DNA from: Stichopus chloronotus
Taxonomy: Eukaryota; Echinodermata; Holothuroidea; Aspidochirotida; Stichopodidae
Reading direction: 5' to 3'
Length of the DNA: 64,000 nucleotides
NCBI GenBank assembly: GCA_021234535.1
Contig: CM037850.1
Coordinates: 3,100,001 to 3,164,000, forward strand
Shown: piece after piece, positions 1 through 13,700 of the stretch
How positions within the stretch are numbered: position 1 is the first letter of the stretch
Layout: each line of letters starts with the position of its first letter
The notes under the pieces: model-generated
Database searches by the model: none
Told to the model about the DNA's origin: nothing
The model's input: only the letters and a program-made list of their open reading frames with translations
Made by a program: the position numbers and the translations under genes

Positions 1-251
1 CTTACAGGGTACCTCAGGCATACTACATTAACATCAGCTGTTTTAGAAGGTTCACAGAAGACGAGAGGTAGGGGGAGGAGGGAACCGTTCAGCTAGGGTA
101 ACAGCCTTGTAGAATGCAGACATTTTCTTGGAACATGAAAATAGTGCAATGCAATTACAATCTACACCCATACAGTACATATTAAAGTTTAATCATTTGC
201 CTCACACAAACTCTATGCTTAATCAAAGAAGAAACCCTTTCTTTCCCCACT

Positions 252-266
252 CCCCCCCCCCCCCCC
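252..266. repeat. Poly-C tract
   Basis: A run of 15 C residues inside a pyrimidine-rich stretch. Confidence 0.9.
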
Positions 267-640
267 TGCTCTCTGTAGACTGCAGTGAACTACATACCTC
301 CCGCTGCTGGAAGGTTGTAAGCACACTATCTGTACATGAAATTAGCTTCTAGATATATTTGTTCACATCGGACGGTCCACAGAAGGGGGTTAACCTTCAT
401 GGTTCAACCTTGGAAGAAGTCTATGTCCATGACGTTGATTAAAAGCAGATACCAGAAGGAAGGATACCAGTCAGAGATATGAAAATACCAATGCATGATT
501 ACGACACAAAGCATTTAATGTCGTCCTTACCAGACTGACACCAGGATATTCACCAAAACTTTTCAATTTTGAAAGAACCTTTACCCTTTCCTGAAATGCA
601 GGCACAGTTCCAGCACCCTCTCTTAACTAACTGCTTCCTT

Positions 641-740
641 TCACCTGACCCCTCATCTCACCTCTCTCTTACCTGCCCCCTCTGTTACCTGACCCCCTCC
701 CTTACCTGACCCCTCTTTCCTATGTTCCTGACCCCCTTTT
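641..740. repeat. Imperfect ACCTGACCCC minisatellite
   Basis: The motif ACCTGACCCCCTC recurs five times with variable spacing of about 15-28 bp, on an almost pure pyrimidine plus strand. It is probably slippage-derived. Confidence 0.6.
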
Positions 741-2364
741 TCCCTTGCACCATAAATATCTAGATGCTACATCTAGTCCTCTTTTACAGCATTTGGAAAT
801 GGTGGCAGTCTTCCAACTGCAGACTGACCAACATAAAATACACACTCATTGACAGCCCAATGACACGCAAAGCATCTGTTCTGATAAAGTGGACACTGAT
901 GCATGGAAGACTCTCACATAGAGTAGTCATAATGAGAAGAAACTTACATCTACATCTTACTCTTATATTTTATTTTAACTTGCAAAGGCGAGACCCTGAC
1001 AGAAGGACATTACCATACGCTCACATCCATGCTGCATTATATTTTACTGGTCAATCCCAACCCCTCGCCCCTATTAGGCCCCCAGATGCACTTGACACAT
1101 CCGATAAGAATGTAAAACGTCACATGACATAACAGGAAAAGTCAAGCAGGGTTACAGGTGAGTCTCTATACCTTACCATCGATAAGAAGTCGTGCCTTGA
1201 TATCATTGTCCTTGAGACTGCTTCATAATTGATTTCCTCTCCCCAAAAATATCATTTTAGTTTTGTTTTTCAGTTTCATTTGTCCAGGATGGTTCCTACT
1301 GAGTTAAGCATCTGTCACCGTCCCTTTGATTTACAGTACGTATCTCGCAGGGCTTGTTACAACACACACAAGAAAAAAAAAAAGAAAAAGTATCATCGGC
1401 TCAGATCTGTCCACTTGCCTATATTCTAACCGAGTGCTACAAACTGGTGTAAACGAGTGACTATTTGACCTTGAGTAAACTATGCTGTGTCAACAGATGC
1501 AGGTTATTAACACATATTGTAAGAAGATACGGTTTCATACAAAGTAGGAACAATACCATTATACAATTGAGATTTATTAAAGCTTTTCTGAGATGTCAAT
1601 CATGAGCTAAGTCTCATAAAGGCAGAAGATGCAAGACATGGACTGTGATCAAATATGTTTGTAAATACAGAAATGATGATTTAATTCAGAATTAACTAAT
1701 TCACAATTAATTCATCAATAGTTAAATACATGCCTTTGGGGGATGGTGGAGATAGAAACAAAATGGCACTGTCATACAATTCATAAACCTATCACAAAAC
1801 ACACAGAGTGAGATGAAACTCCTCTAAAGAAACACTCCCTTGCAGTAACTCACTTCAAAAATTTGTAGGCCATGCAACAATGCATGACTCACTGAACACG
1901 CTAATATTAAAGGTTGCCAGCTGTTCACGATACCAGACGGTTTAAGTTTTACATGGGTACCAGCCATTCTTCAACCAAGCAGGTTAACAGTCCACACTGA
2001 GGAAAAATTTGCAAACTTTACGATATTGGGGTGACGAAAATGTAGAGCAATGTAAGGGAAAAACTATTGAAAACAAATAGCTCTCTCTGATACTGTAATA
2101 TTGTTACCTCAATAAAATTCACTTCTTTGAAATGTTACCAAGATGTTCAAACACTTGAACGCCATTAAAGACTGGAAGGGAAACAGAGAAGCCGGTCTTG
2201 GAAATGGTGAAAAATTTAAGGAACATCATTGCAATCAGGAATATTTAACAATACAATGAACCTTTATTACTTTTTTTTTTTGGGGTGGGGTTGGAAGAAG
2301 TTTGGAAGGTTAAAGGTCATTGCCAGACATTTTCAGCAGGATTAAACGACATCAGTTGTATGCA

Positions 2365-2695
2365 ACTGATCATCAACGCAATCATCACCATATCAGTTAT
2401 CAACACAATAATCATTACCTCACAACCATCACTATCTGAAAATCATTATCACTATTATCTGCAGAATATCATTATCACAGCCAACATATCATTATCAACA
2501 TAATCATCAACTCACAATCATCATCATTATCATAAGTTCAATATCACTATCACAGGCACTGTATCATTATCAACATAATCATCATCTCACAATCATCATC
2601 ACCATCATCATTATTATCAGCTCAATATCATTATCACAGTCACTGTATTATTATCAACATAACCATCATTATCTAACTGTTATCATCATCAAAAA
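2365..2695. repeat. ATC/ATT trinucleotide-rich degenerate satellite
   Basis: About 330 bp of interspersed ATC, ATT and CAT units. A higher-order unit of roughly 70 bp (CAATATCATTATCACAG followed by CATTATCAACATAATCATCA) recurs at least three times, so this is a compound microsatellite amplified in larger blocks. Confidence 0.75.
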
Positions 2696-2810
2696 TATAT
2701 GTACTTTCAATAGATACTTATAACTGATATAAAAATTTGGAAAGAAAATTACACACAAAAGTGGAAAAACAGGGAAAAGAAAAACACATGCAGAAACTGA
2801 TTTTGAGTGC

Positions 2811-2890
2811 CACCAGTATACCTTGGGAGGGCCACCCAGTATACCTTTTAAGGACCACCAGTATACCTCGTAAGGGTCACCAGTATGCTT
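2811..2890. repeat. 22-bp tandem repeat, four units
   Basis: The core CCAGTATACCT recurs at 2813, 2836, 2858 and 2880 (spacing 23, 22, 22 bp), with AAGG or GGAGGGCCAC linkers between the cores. Confidence 0.75.
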
Positions 2891-4716
2891 GTAAGATGTC
2901 ACGTACAGCACAACAAATGCGTACTTTTACAAATTGGCATTTTTATACAGAAGTGCACTAGTCTCTATTCTTTCCACAATGAGAAAATATTTCCTAGCCC
3001 TTCACAAGTACATACTCATGCTTACTGGTTTTAATCCTACTATATGAGATATAACTGAAAACAATTAAAACAAAGAGATAAATGGCTCTTGTAAAGGTTT
3101 ACTACAGTGTTCTAATATACGCCATAGCAATGTATGCATGTTGCAAGAAACAAATTCGACCGATTTTGATGTCCCACTTCATTTGCAACCTTCAAAGACG
3201 ACAGCAGATGCCAATAGACGGAGAACAGCTGATGTTTATTTTGGTGTGGTTTTGGATCTTGCTAAGACTTACTGGTAGTCATAACGGGACTCTAGTTCTC
3301 TTTTTAATTAACTGACGTGGGCGGAAGCTGACTCTCCATTTAAACAGGATAGCAAGGATCTAATGATTACTTCTTCGAAATTATTTGAAACGAGATGGGA
3401 GTAACGAAGGAGGGAGAAGTGCTGGTAAATATTAAGACAGAAGACAATGTGATTAATTCTGTAACCTTCCATTGCTCATGCCAAAATACTAGCAATTCAT
3501 TGGAGCAAATGTCAGTCTCAAATGGAAGCATTGAATAGACAAAGAAAGAAATGACACATCCTTCCCAATCAAGCTTAGGCAAGTACTGCACATTAGCTCG
3601 GCCGAGGAGAAATTGCAGAGACTCCTAGACATGATGCGACAACTATTTCTCGAAGATATAAAGCTGCAGCCAAAAACAAGACAGACTGAGAGACGTTAAA
3701 CTTGCCTCACAACCACATACCACAGAATGATGGAAATTAACATCATCTTGGAGGCACGCTTTACAACTCCAAAGTGATGGTCCATAAATTTGTGCGATTC
3801 TGCAACAGAAGTGTCACTTTGATAGTAACATGCATGACTTACAAATCTAACTGAAATCCAACCTGGACTATAAGACACTGGTCTTCATGTGTGAGTCCTT
3901 TCCTTGAAAAAAGGTAATTCAAGACAGGCATGGAAGTAAGAAATCCACTTGAGAAGATCTTATCGGACACAGTTGGCCCCGTTGATCGCAAAATATCCGA
4001 TTATTAGTGAGACCAAGCACTAAACCGCATTGCATTACTGATAGAGACCCCCCTTCTACTTTTTAATCATTGTACTTTTAACTTTGGAGCCACGACACCA
4101 TACCTTCCAAGCAGTAAATTCTACATGATATTGTTGCAGAGCCCTCTGTGTACCATGCAACATTTCTTGCAATATGTAATCACAGTTTACCACAGTAGAC
4201 TTACACACAATACTGAAGCAAAAATGAAGATTCACCTAAAGATGAACGTTCCATCAGTCGTCATGTTCCCACAAATATGATATATTCCATTTATAATAAT
4301 GGAATACACATCCTCTGAAGAAAAAAACTTTTGTTCCTGTCAGAGAGAACTTTTTTCCCTCCTAAAATGTTTCTCTTATATGACTAACTCTGCCTACTTT
4401 AACATTTCTATGTGAGTATTATTATTATTATTACTTAAGTATCAAGGTTTGCACCCTTTAAGTGATCATTTCCTTCATGATATAATCTTTGACATGAGCT
4501 CCATGACACCGGTCTCTCCCTGTCAAAGATGCGATCATTCAACTCATTAAAACTGGATCGGCTTCCTGACCGATAGCCATCTGCGCATCCTGTGACGGGG
4601 ATCCAGCGATGGTCTGCGGCTGAGAGAAAATGCTTTAAGGAGTAGGCTACCCTTTAAATAGGTAATCCACCCTGAAAGAGGCAAGCAGCTAACCTAATAG
4701 AGAGAGAGAGGTTAGC

Positions 4717-4798
4717 TTACAATAACACACAGCAACTAGAATCCTTGGACCTTTTGTCATTTGGTGCGATCGGCGGGTTCTCCTCTTCTTGAAAAGCT
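4717..4798 (-). CDS. RRAS2: R-Ras terminal coding exon 6 (hypervariable tail, CAAX box)
   Basis: The acceptor is AATTTGCAG and the stop is TAA at 4719-4717. The 26 residues form the membrane-targeting tail: an acidic stretch QEEEN, a PPIAP segment giving one PxxP (P184-P187) that recalls the proline-rich SH3-binding tail of vertebrate R-Ras, a basic KRSK cluster, and C197 next to the prenylation box C198-V-L-L. Terminal leucine is the rule for geranylgeranylation, and C197 is a plausible palmitoylation site. Both modifications are inferred from family knowledge. Confidence 0.92.
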
Positions 4799-7700
4799 CT
4801 GCAAATTTTAAGAAAAAGAAACAATGTTAGACATTTAATATTATGACCACTTTTAAGGGAAAATAAAGCAGTCAACGAGTACCAGGATGGGATAAAAATG
4901 AGACACAATTATGTGGTTACTATGGTGATGAATTAAAGAATACTACAACTGACTACTAACATACAGGAAGCTGTAACTTTAGTGTAAAAAGTAACGGCAA
5001 ATTCGGTCACAGAAAACTTTTAAATGCTCAGTGCAATGAAAGGGGCTCATTGAGTTGATATCAATAAAGGTTGTGTTTATTTTGAAGTGTATAAACACAT
5101 GACAAAACTTACAAATTAGCATAATTAGTTCAGTTTCACATCTGATAGTTATAAAAACTGTCAAAAGTTTTGAGCTTTTCACCGTAAATACGTGCACTGG
5201 TTGTGTGCATGTGAATACAGTACTAACATGAAAAGTGTCTTGTTACGAATTTTCGAAAACAGTATTAAATCGATAATTACTCATCAATGTTCCACTGTGT
5301 GTGAAACATTGAAATCCCCTTAATTTGACCAGTTTGTTGTTAAAAGTACAAGAAGGAAACTTGATAGGTTGAGAAAAACTTTACTAAATTTCACAAAGCA
5401 ACTCAATGAGCCTCTTTAACTATTACGAAATTACTATTACGAAATGAAACAATGCTGTTACACCGTACCGTTACATATGGACAGGCTACAGGTGGTGGCA
5501 ACAGGATCATTGTCTGAAAAGGACTTTGTGAACTAAAGAAACTAACCTGTTTCTGAAGTTATTTTTTTTCTTAGCACAACTAAAAAAGTATTTTGTCTTG
5601 CAAAGAAAATGGACAAGAAACAATATTTTCTCATTTTCTTTCATTTTTTATTCCTGAAATAGTTCAACTTTGCTGTTTTCTGCTTACGACTGACAACTTC
5701 TCGACAGCTTACAAAGTGCAAGTGCTGTCGTTACCTGATTTTGTAATCATTGCAGTGGCTGTCTAATGAAATTCAAATTGCTACAAATTCAAAAATATAA
5801 TATACCTATCAAGGGGAAACTACTCCCATAATTACGGCGACGACGAGAAATACAGTTGCAAGTACTGCACTTCAGGCTGCAGTGCAGTAACAACTTATTA
5901 ACAACTGTAAAGTGTTGTGCATGAGTGAATGAACTTAAAAGTATATCCAATTTATTAACAGTATACTTCTGAGAGTGAAACACAAGTCATTAATTTTGCT
6001 TAATACAGTACTTTTAGTGTTTACACATCTGCATTCCCATATATTGCATATTACTCACTGTCAAACAATGTAGTTGCTTTTGTACAAAATTTTAGAAAAG
6101 ATTTGCGCCACTGTTTATAGCTGAACCAAGACTCTACTGGCTTAGTCACAGCATGCAACTGCTAGAGCACACAAACACTTAGAATAGTTATGGTAAGTTC
6201 CTAGGGCAAAGCATGATGTTTACATACATACAGTATATTCAACATGCTACAATGAATGCATAGGTACACTTTGAGTGCTGACTGTTGAACATACTAACAT
6301 AAACATCATAATATAGTGAACATCACACTACAGTGAGAGTTTGATATTTTTAATACAATTTGCACTTTAATTACCACAACTGCTATTTGATGTTCAGAAA
6401 TAACCAATTATTGTACAGGTGAATGCCTTACTTAAACAGTGATTTTGTGCAGTCACAGACAAAGGTTGATTGAATGGCCCATTATCAATGTACATTTACT
6501 ACTTGTCATAAATTCCAAAACTCATCTGGTTTGGTATATATACGTTACTCCTCACTTACATGTCTCCTCACAACAGATGCACTCCTATCTGCCATGCCAA
6601 AAGTAATGGTAACCTTTAACACCACCACTAGGCACGGTTTGGGCCATTTTACTGTGCTGTGATCGACAATAGTTTCTACTTCCCAGCTACAGCTTGAAAT
6701 TCGATAGTCCAGTGCAATCATGAATGTTAATTTCTGCTTTCCATTTTTTATTGACAATGCGCAATAATTATATTTTAAATAACTGTACTATCATTTTCAT
6801 CATTTCAGACTTAATATAGCACTACAGACTGTTGATGGCAGTGTACCTGCACCAGAACAGAGCAGATGTGGGGGCTAATAGGGTTGATGGTGGGGGGGAT
6901 CAGCAGCAGAGATGTTTCTGCTCCTCACCTTATTAAATGGACTCCTCTCCAGGAGGTACTGTCTCCCACCACTCACTGAGTGCTTCACTTTACTACGTCC
7001 CTTGATATAATGCCCCAACAAGTGCCTAGAAAGGACACAAAAGGGCTTCCCGGTATGAGCGGGAAAGCCAAGGAATGTAGGAGAGAGTCGGAACATATAC
7101 GAAACAGAGTGTTCTGTTTAATAAAAGAAAAGAAGGGCATGTTTAAATAACTAAACCTTGACAAAATAAGAGTAGTGGTAGGGACACAACAGGTAGGGAA
7201 AACAGATTCCCACAACTGAGCTCTGCAGTAAAAAATGGGCACAAAAAACACGTGACCAGGCTTAAAATTTTTTCAAGGCAAAGTAATGAATGATAAGGAA
7301 AGGATGCTTAGCGGAAAATGTAGAACTGACAGAAAAAACACTTCTTCCCACGAACTGAATGTCAAGGTTGACCAGATGGAGGATGAAAAGAGCGATAATC
7401 GCGGATTGAAAATTCACGGGACATCTGTACTCTTGGCACTTAGGGATGACAGAATGGGAGCGCGGTGCCAGTCCAGTATTGGGTTGGACGACACTAGTAG
7501 CATTTTTAAAGGTTACCAGTTCTCTTGGTAGACAGTAGGACTGGAATGTATTTGTTATACTGAGAAGGTAAGTGAGGCATGATGTAAAGAAACAAATTTC
7601 CCTCTCTGCTGCCCACTAGTTTGTCAGAGGGACAGGCAGTTCCATTTAGAGCTTTATTGTCTTAAGGACTTTGTCTGGAGGGGTGGTCCCACTTAGCCAA

Positions 7701-10700
7701 TCACTGTGTCTTTTTAAGCAGGTTGTTGGTTACCTGGGAGAGATGGTCCCACTACTCAAGTACTTCACGGTACCTTACACTAAAGTGAACAGTTCGTCAG
7801 GTGAGTTGGTGCCACTTACAGTATCACTTTGCGGTGCCTTATTAAACAAACTGGTTTCATCTACTGCTTGACTTTACCTTATTAAACGCACTAGTTTGTG
7901 GAAAGACTGGTCAACATTTGTTCTAGTTTTAGCGCTGGCCTCTACGTACTCTATCTTCAGTGTCTGAGCAAGATGATGACCTTCATCTGGTGTTACCTGA
8001 AACAGTAAAAAGGAAACATGAACCAAAAAAGTAAGACACTGCAGTAAACTAAGCATGCAGAGAATGAGTTTTGAGGAAAAGAGTAAAGGATGGCAGTAGA
8101 CTGAATTTTACCGAACACTCCTGACACATCAGGATGGCAGAATGGGAAGGCAGCACTAGAATTGTAGTGGACTGGATGGCACCAATAGTCCAGTACCATC
8201 AACTAGTTAAGGTCACTCAGTACCCTTGGTATGGTAGATGGGAGTGCACTTGTTATGCAGAGACAGGTACATGAGAAATGAAGTAAATCGAAGTTATTTG
8301 TACCCCGTAATGTACCATATGATATAGCCCACTGTGTCATGAATAAACATTGATTAAGTATGCAAATTTGTGATGTCAAGAGGTGGACTCCTATGATATC
8401 CTTTGTTTATGTAACCTTTATTTCAAGGAGATTTGAAAATTTCATATGCCCAGAGGGTTTTATTTTGGAAGCATGTACTTTCCCTTCAAAAATATCGATA
8501 TCATTTACCAGTGTGAAACTCAGTAACTCAAAATTCAAATGGATTTTCACCCAGTATTTTACTAATTGCAGCTTTGGCATGAAGGGTGTTCATTTCTAGA
8601 ACCATGTCAAACAACCTTTAATAGCCAGATACAGTCTATGAACAGTGTGTAAGATATTTAATGTAGCCACTGAGAAGGTTTCTGTTAAATTGTTCATGAT
8701 ACATTGTGGATTTATTCATCTGGTAGCCTCTTTGTAAATTCCTCACCCTCCTCCCCAATAAGAAAAGAAACAGAAAGGGAAAAGAAAAAGAAAGAATAGA
8801 TGCACGAAGGGGATAAGATGAAGTAAGGACTTGAAAACTGAAATTCAAAGCAGAATTTACTAAGCATTCTATATCAACAACTCATCTTCTGAGTGACCAT
8901 AAAACTTGCATAGTTCAGTATTGTTTAGTATCGTGCACTTATGAAACAGGCACTGCCTTTGTGGTAATACTACTCATAATAAAGAATACTAAACAAGGCA
9001 AACAGAAACCTCATGAATCATACTATGAAGACTTGTAAAAATCAAATGATTGTGAACTGCCTGATATTTACCGACGTTTATCTAAATCGGTACTTAAGTC
9101 CTAACCAACGATCAGATTGACGTCTACAGGTGGAGCAATAAAATTCAATCAAGAAAATGTACTGACAAAAAACTTCTGTACAAAATGTTTTCAAGTGGTT
9201 TTAAACCTCCATCGAAGATTTCAACATACTGCACTCTACTGATACAATGTAAACAGGGAACCCCTTCACATAATAAACTGAAGGTTAAGAGAGCGAGAGC
9301 GTGAGGCGGGTACTCGGCATAATGTGCAAAGTCCACAATAACTCCATAAAGCTGTATGAACTGTAGATGAACATGGCGCAGATACCATCCAACGTGTGTC
9401 AACCGACTAGATGTACGAAATGGTTACTTGATATGTCTGCAGTATTCACACAGGGATTCATACAGGGATTCATACAGGAATTTAAAAAAATAACAGAGGT
9501 GGGGGGTAGTGGAATTTATCCCTGGTAAACCATGATTCCAAATTGTTGTTCTCCTTGGCAAAAGTTATAAGTGGATTCAGGGAGACAAGTTTGTTTCAAG
9601 GCACAATGAAAGGTACAATTGGAAGAGTTTTAAAATCACAATGTTAGTTAAAACATTGCAGCAAAGTGTCCTCTTCTTAAATATAAAATGCCAAGATAAC
9701 TGAACATGTATTTCTATGAAAAACAGTGGGGGGGGAGAAGGAATTTTAGCTGCCTTCTTCTGAAAGGAGGGCCACAAATACCCTCCTTTTGGGGCTACCC
9801 GTGTCTGATGGAATTCCTGAATACGACACCCTTTGCTGTACAGTAGGTCTTTCTCTCTGTAACTATCAAACTTAATATAACTTGAGCAGCACAACACATG
9901 AATTCTTATTTATCACATTTAATTTGGCCATATCATGCAGTCAATTTGTGAAGATCTAGCCTTTGCTAAATAAGTACTGGCATACATACATTCATGGTGT
10001 TATTTTTGTAATTACTGCATCTAAGGAACTTTTGTATATTGATGAGCCTGAATGGTTTAACAATGATTGTAGCCACTTTCTTTCTATGCCATGTTGGTGC
10101 ATCGTAAATGCCCTATTTCCCTTCAAGGATTTCCTTTTGCAAAGCCAATACACGTAACATGTACTATAGTTGTGAGAGTAACTTCATCACATTTGAGTTT
10201 CCTGACCAGCTGAATTACGGTAACTGCACAAGTTGAGTTCATTCTCTTACACCGTTCATTCTTCTCAGTCCATTACTTCACACAGACACACCCATTTTAC
10301 GCACCACTACCCCGCAGATACCCAGTCTGATAAAAGTTGCTTTGATTCCAGGTTAACCGATCATGACCATTCTAGCTCAATCCGTTGAATCACGCTGGCT
10401 ACACACAGTTAATCACATACACTACACTTAAAGCAGGTAGTTTGTTACTTGCATGGAGATACCAGCAAAGGACTTTCAAAATGAGAATATCTACCCCTCT
10501 TTTAGTCTGACTACGGTAAGTCCTGAGGATGGATTTATTGACAATCAAACTTAGAAGCAATGGGTTGCCATGGACACTGCATGCTCAAGCAAGTATCTGG
10601 AGGAGTTGTGGCTCTGAGGGTCAAGTGATATGTATAATGGATAAACAGGTTACCAACTAACAAACACTTGAAGTGACCAATGGCAGTGTCCGCACATGAA

Positions 10701-13700
10701 TGAAAGTTAAAAATCAAGAGCTGAAATCGGAGAGGAATTGAAAAAGAGTAACGGCGAATTAATACTGTAATCAGAACCTAGCCGATAAAACTAAGTAACA
10801 AGCAGGTAGTAGTGTGCTAATTTGTCCAAACATGCCACATACTGTATGTACTTATCTGTCGCTACAATCTATAGATATGACAAAGGTGCGTCCATAACTG
10901 TAGTCAATGACTGCATGAAGGAATGTTTCAGGCAAGAAGTTACAAATTTCAACTTATTGCAATACTGTATCATATGTGTGCAGTGCAGCTAAACAAGGCC
11001 CAGCAGTGAGGGAAAAAAAAGACATTAAGTCTAAGCTACTTCAACAGGTCTGTTAAAGTGTAGAGAGAAGTGATATCTTGAATTGTACAGTAATAGTCTA
11101 GATCTACAGTGACAAGGTACAGTAGTAAAATAACATGCAATGCAGTAGTCAGTCAGTGAAGACTCTTTTTTCATTATTCTTCCTTTGATCTACTGAATTT
11201 ATTTTGTGATGCACCATGAGCAGAGATACACTTGTCTTGCTGGGTTGACAGTTACAGTATGTATACATACCCAAATATTATTATCCATACAGTAATTACA
11301 TTTTACCTAAATTAAGACTATAATGTACAGCAATACACATTACAGCACGGTGAATTACGACAGTAGCATACTGTAGCATACTGTATAATAACAAATTACC
11401 CACCACAATCCAATACACGAACACAAAGAGATGTACGAACAGCTACAGTACATCAAACTTTAAGCCCCCCGGCCAAAAATGGACACCCACAAACTATGCA
11501 ACTTAAAAAAGTTATGAAGTCTTTGCACACATTACCCAGTAACCTGTAATATTTGAAGAAAGTTTCACTTAATTATTACGTATAAACAACAGGAAGAACT
11601 GAAGAGTCACAGTTCTAATTTCACAATAGTCGACTCTCACAACGACTCTTCCAGGATGTTTAAAATTCATCGTGTCACATTGCTACATTCACTGTTTGCT
11701 TACTTTCAAACTTAATAATCAATGAAAAAGACATCAAATATACTTCCACAGACAGCTCAGGAGATCTTAGGTATCTAAATCTGTACTTTAAATTACCGTT
11801 GGGGACTATACAAAACTGTACACATGCAGTAATCTCATTCAGAATAAGGTTGTTCTATTCGTGATAACACATTGCATGTTCAGATCTGGTGCTAACGTCT
11901 AGATTTGAAAACTTGGTCTCCAGACCAAACTAATTTTAATATGGGCATTAAGCATGCACGATGATCGAGTGAGGGAAACAACGGGTAAGCTACTGTAACT
12001 GCACTGAGCCGATGGCAATTCCACATTTCAAGCAGGATAATTAAAACTAGATCCATAAGCCACACAGGATGTTCCCAATTACCGAGCAACGATCGAACAG
12101 ACACAGTTGATACTATATCTGCATTACCAGGCTGTCACCTTGAATAATCGAAAGTGGGTTAATCTAGCTACTGTTCGTCACGTACTTGCAGACGAAAGTC
12201 AGAACCAAATTTTCTTCTTCAGTTTTGTGCTGTATCATTCCAACCCCCCTTCCCCACAGTGTTATGTACAATTATCCCTGTCTTCATCACAATTTAAATT
12301 TGTGATCTATGGACAACCACATTTGGTTGCCCATCTGATGACCAAATCATTATGTGGTTCAACCAAAGGCAGATTACACTAAGGGTACTTTACAGACAAT
12401 TTCATGAATTTTAAGAGTTAATTTGCATAATATTAACAGTATAAATGATGACAGCATGTTCCGCAGCACACTTAATTTTGAAAATTATGACAACCACATT
12501 CCACAAGTGACCTGGACAACCAGCTGCTAAGTGGTTAAATTTCAACACAGATGCAACTTTAAGATCACACCTACATATTTATCTATAATCCATCTAATTC
12601 TTAACATTCTCTTCTTTTCTCTTTTCTTTTTTTTTTCATGAAGAGTTTGAATCTGCTGTCATTGTATGGCAAGATGGAGTTCTTATGGTAGAAATTAGTT
12701 CCTCGAAGAATTAATTTCCTTAAGAAAATCAGAGTCGCAATCCGAATTGCCATTACTTCACTTAAAAAGATAATTTCATTGGGTGTCTTATTACATACTA
12801 TGTACAGTCTTCATAAACCCTATCACAACATAAATTTTTGCAACAAGATTAACAGAACTATACCATCTTAAAGGCTGTAATGCATCACCCCAGACAGTTT
12901 AAATTCTCCCAACCACCTACCTCTAGTCCCTCCCTCAGCCTGTCTTACATTCCTCCACCATGTGTAATCAAAACAATGGATCCCTGTGTACCCTGTGTAA
13001 TACGAGCTGCTCTGCATCTTTCGAATTTGCTGGCAATCTAAGAGTACTGTAACTGAGAACCAGTTGAGAATTTCCCTTTCAGGGAGGTAAAAATATAGCT
13101 TAGGGTGATGCAATACAGCCTTTTACTAATCCTACAGTATTGCAAATCTGACCCCAAACCATTTTACAGAACACTCAAGTTCTTAGCTCACAACTTTGGC
13201 AAAAGTCACTGTCACTGGGCAAAATTTTCTGTTTTCTTGCTTTACAATAGTTTTGTGGCATAACACGAATGATTCCCTTCATTATCATGAGATAGTCCTC
13301 CGTAAAATGACAGACCAGTGACAAGGTCATTAAAACTAATTAGACACTAATCATTTCTTTTGTTTTATGGCAGTATATATCTCCCTATAAGTTTTCATTA
13401 GGTTACACCGGTAGCCATACTGTACACCCTAACTTTGTACTTAACACAGACGTCTCCAATGACATTCATATGAACTACCAAACGACTGTTTTTCTTTTCT
13501 TGTTTCCTTTTTCTTTTTTTTTTAATCTTGAAGGTACTGTATGACAATGCCTTTAATTTTTCAACAGATGGATTCTCTGAAAGTTACTGAATGTCTAGTG
13601 ATCAGTTATGACTCACCTATGATGGTGTAAAAACATCTGTTGTTCCAATCTGGAGACGACGTATTACCCTCCCTTTTTCTATTTCTTTTTTTTCTTTACC

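Larger units (their letters stand above)
1..4716 (-). other. 3' UTR and downstream flank of R-Ras
   Basis: No gene is recognised here; the open frames are short and lack family motifs. The 3' UTR must begin at 4716 but its end cannot be fixed. Minus-strand AATAAA polyadenylation signals occur at 3240-3235, 2268-2263 and 1578-1573. A GC-richer block at about 4500-4690 is followed by a short AG microsatellite. The rest holds low-complexity repeats listed separately. Confidence 0.5.
4799..7877 (-). other. R-Ras intron 5
   Basis: A 3.1-kb GT-AG intron. It has few recognisable elements apart from fragments of the foldback family near 6500-6620 and 7480-7600. No second gene is seen. Confidence 0.8.
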
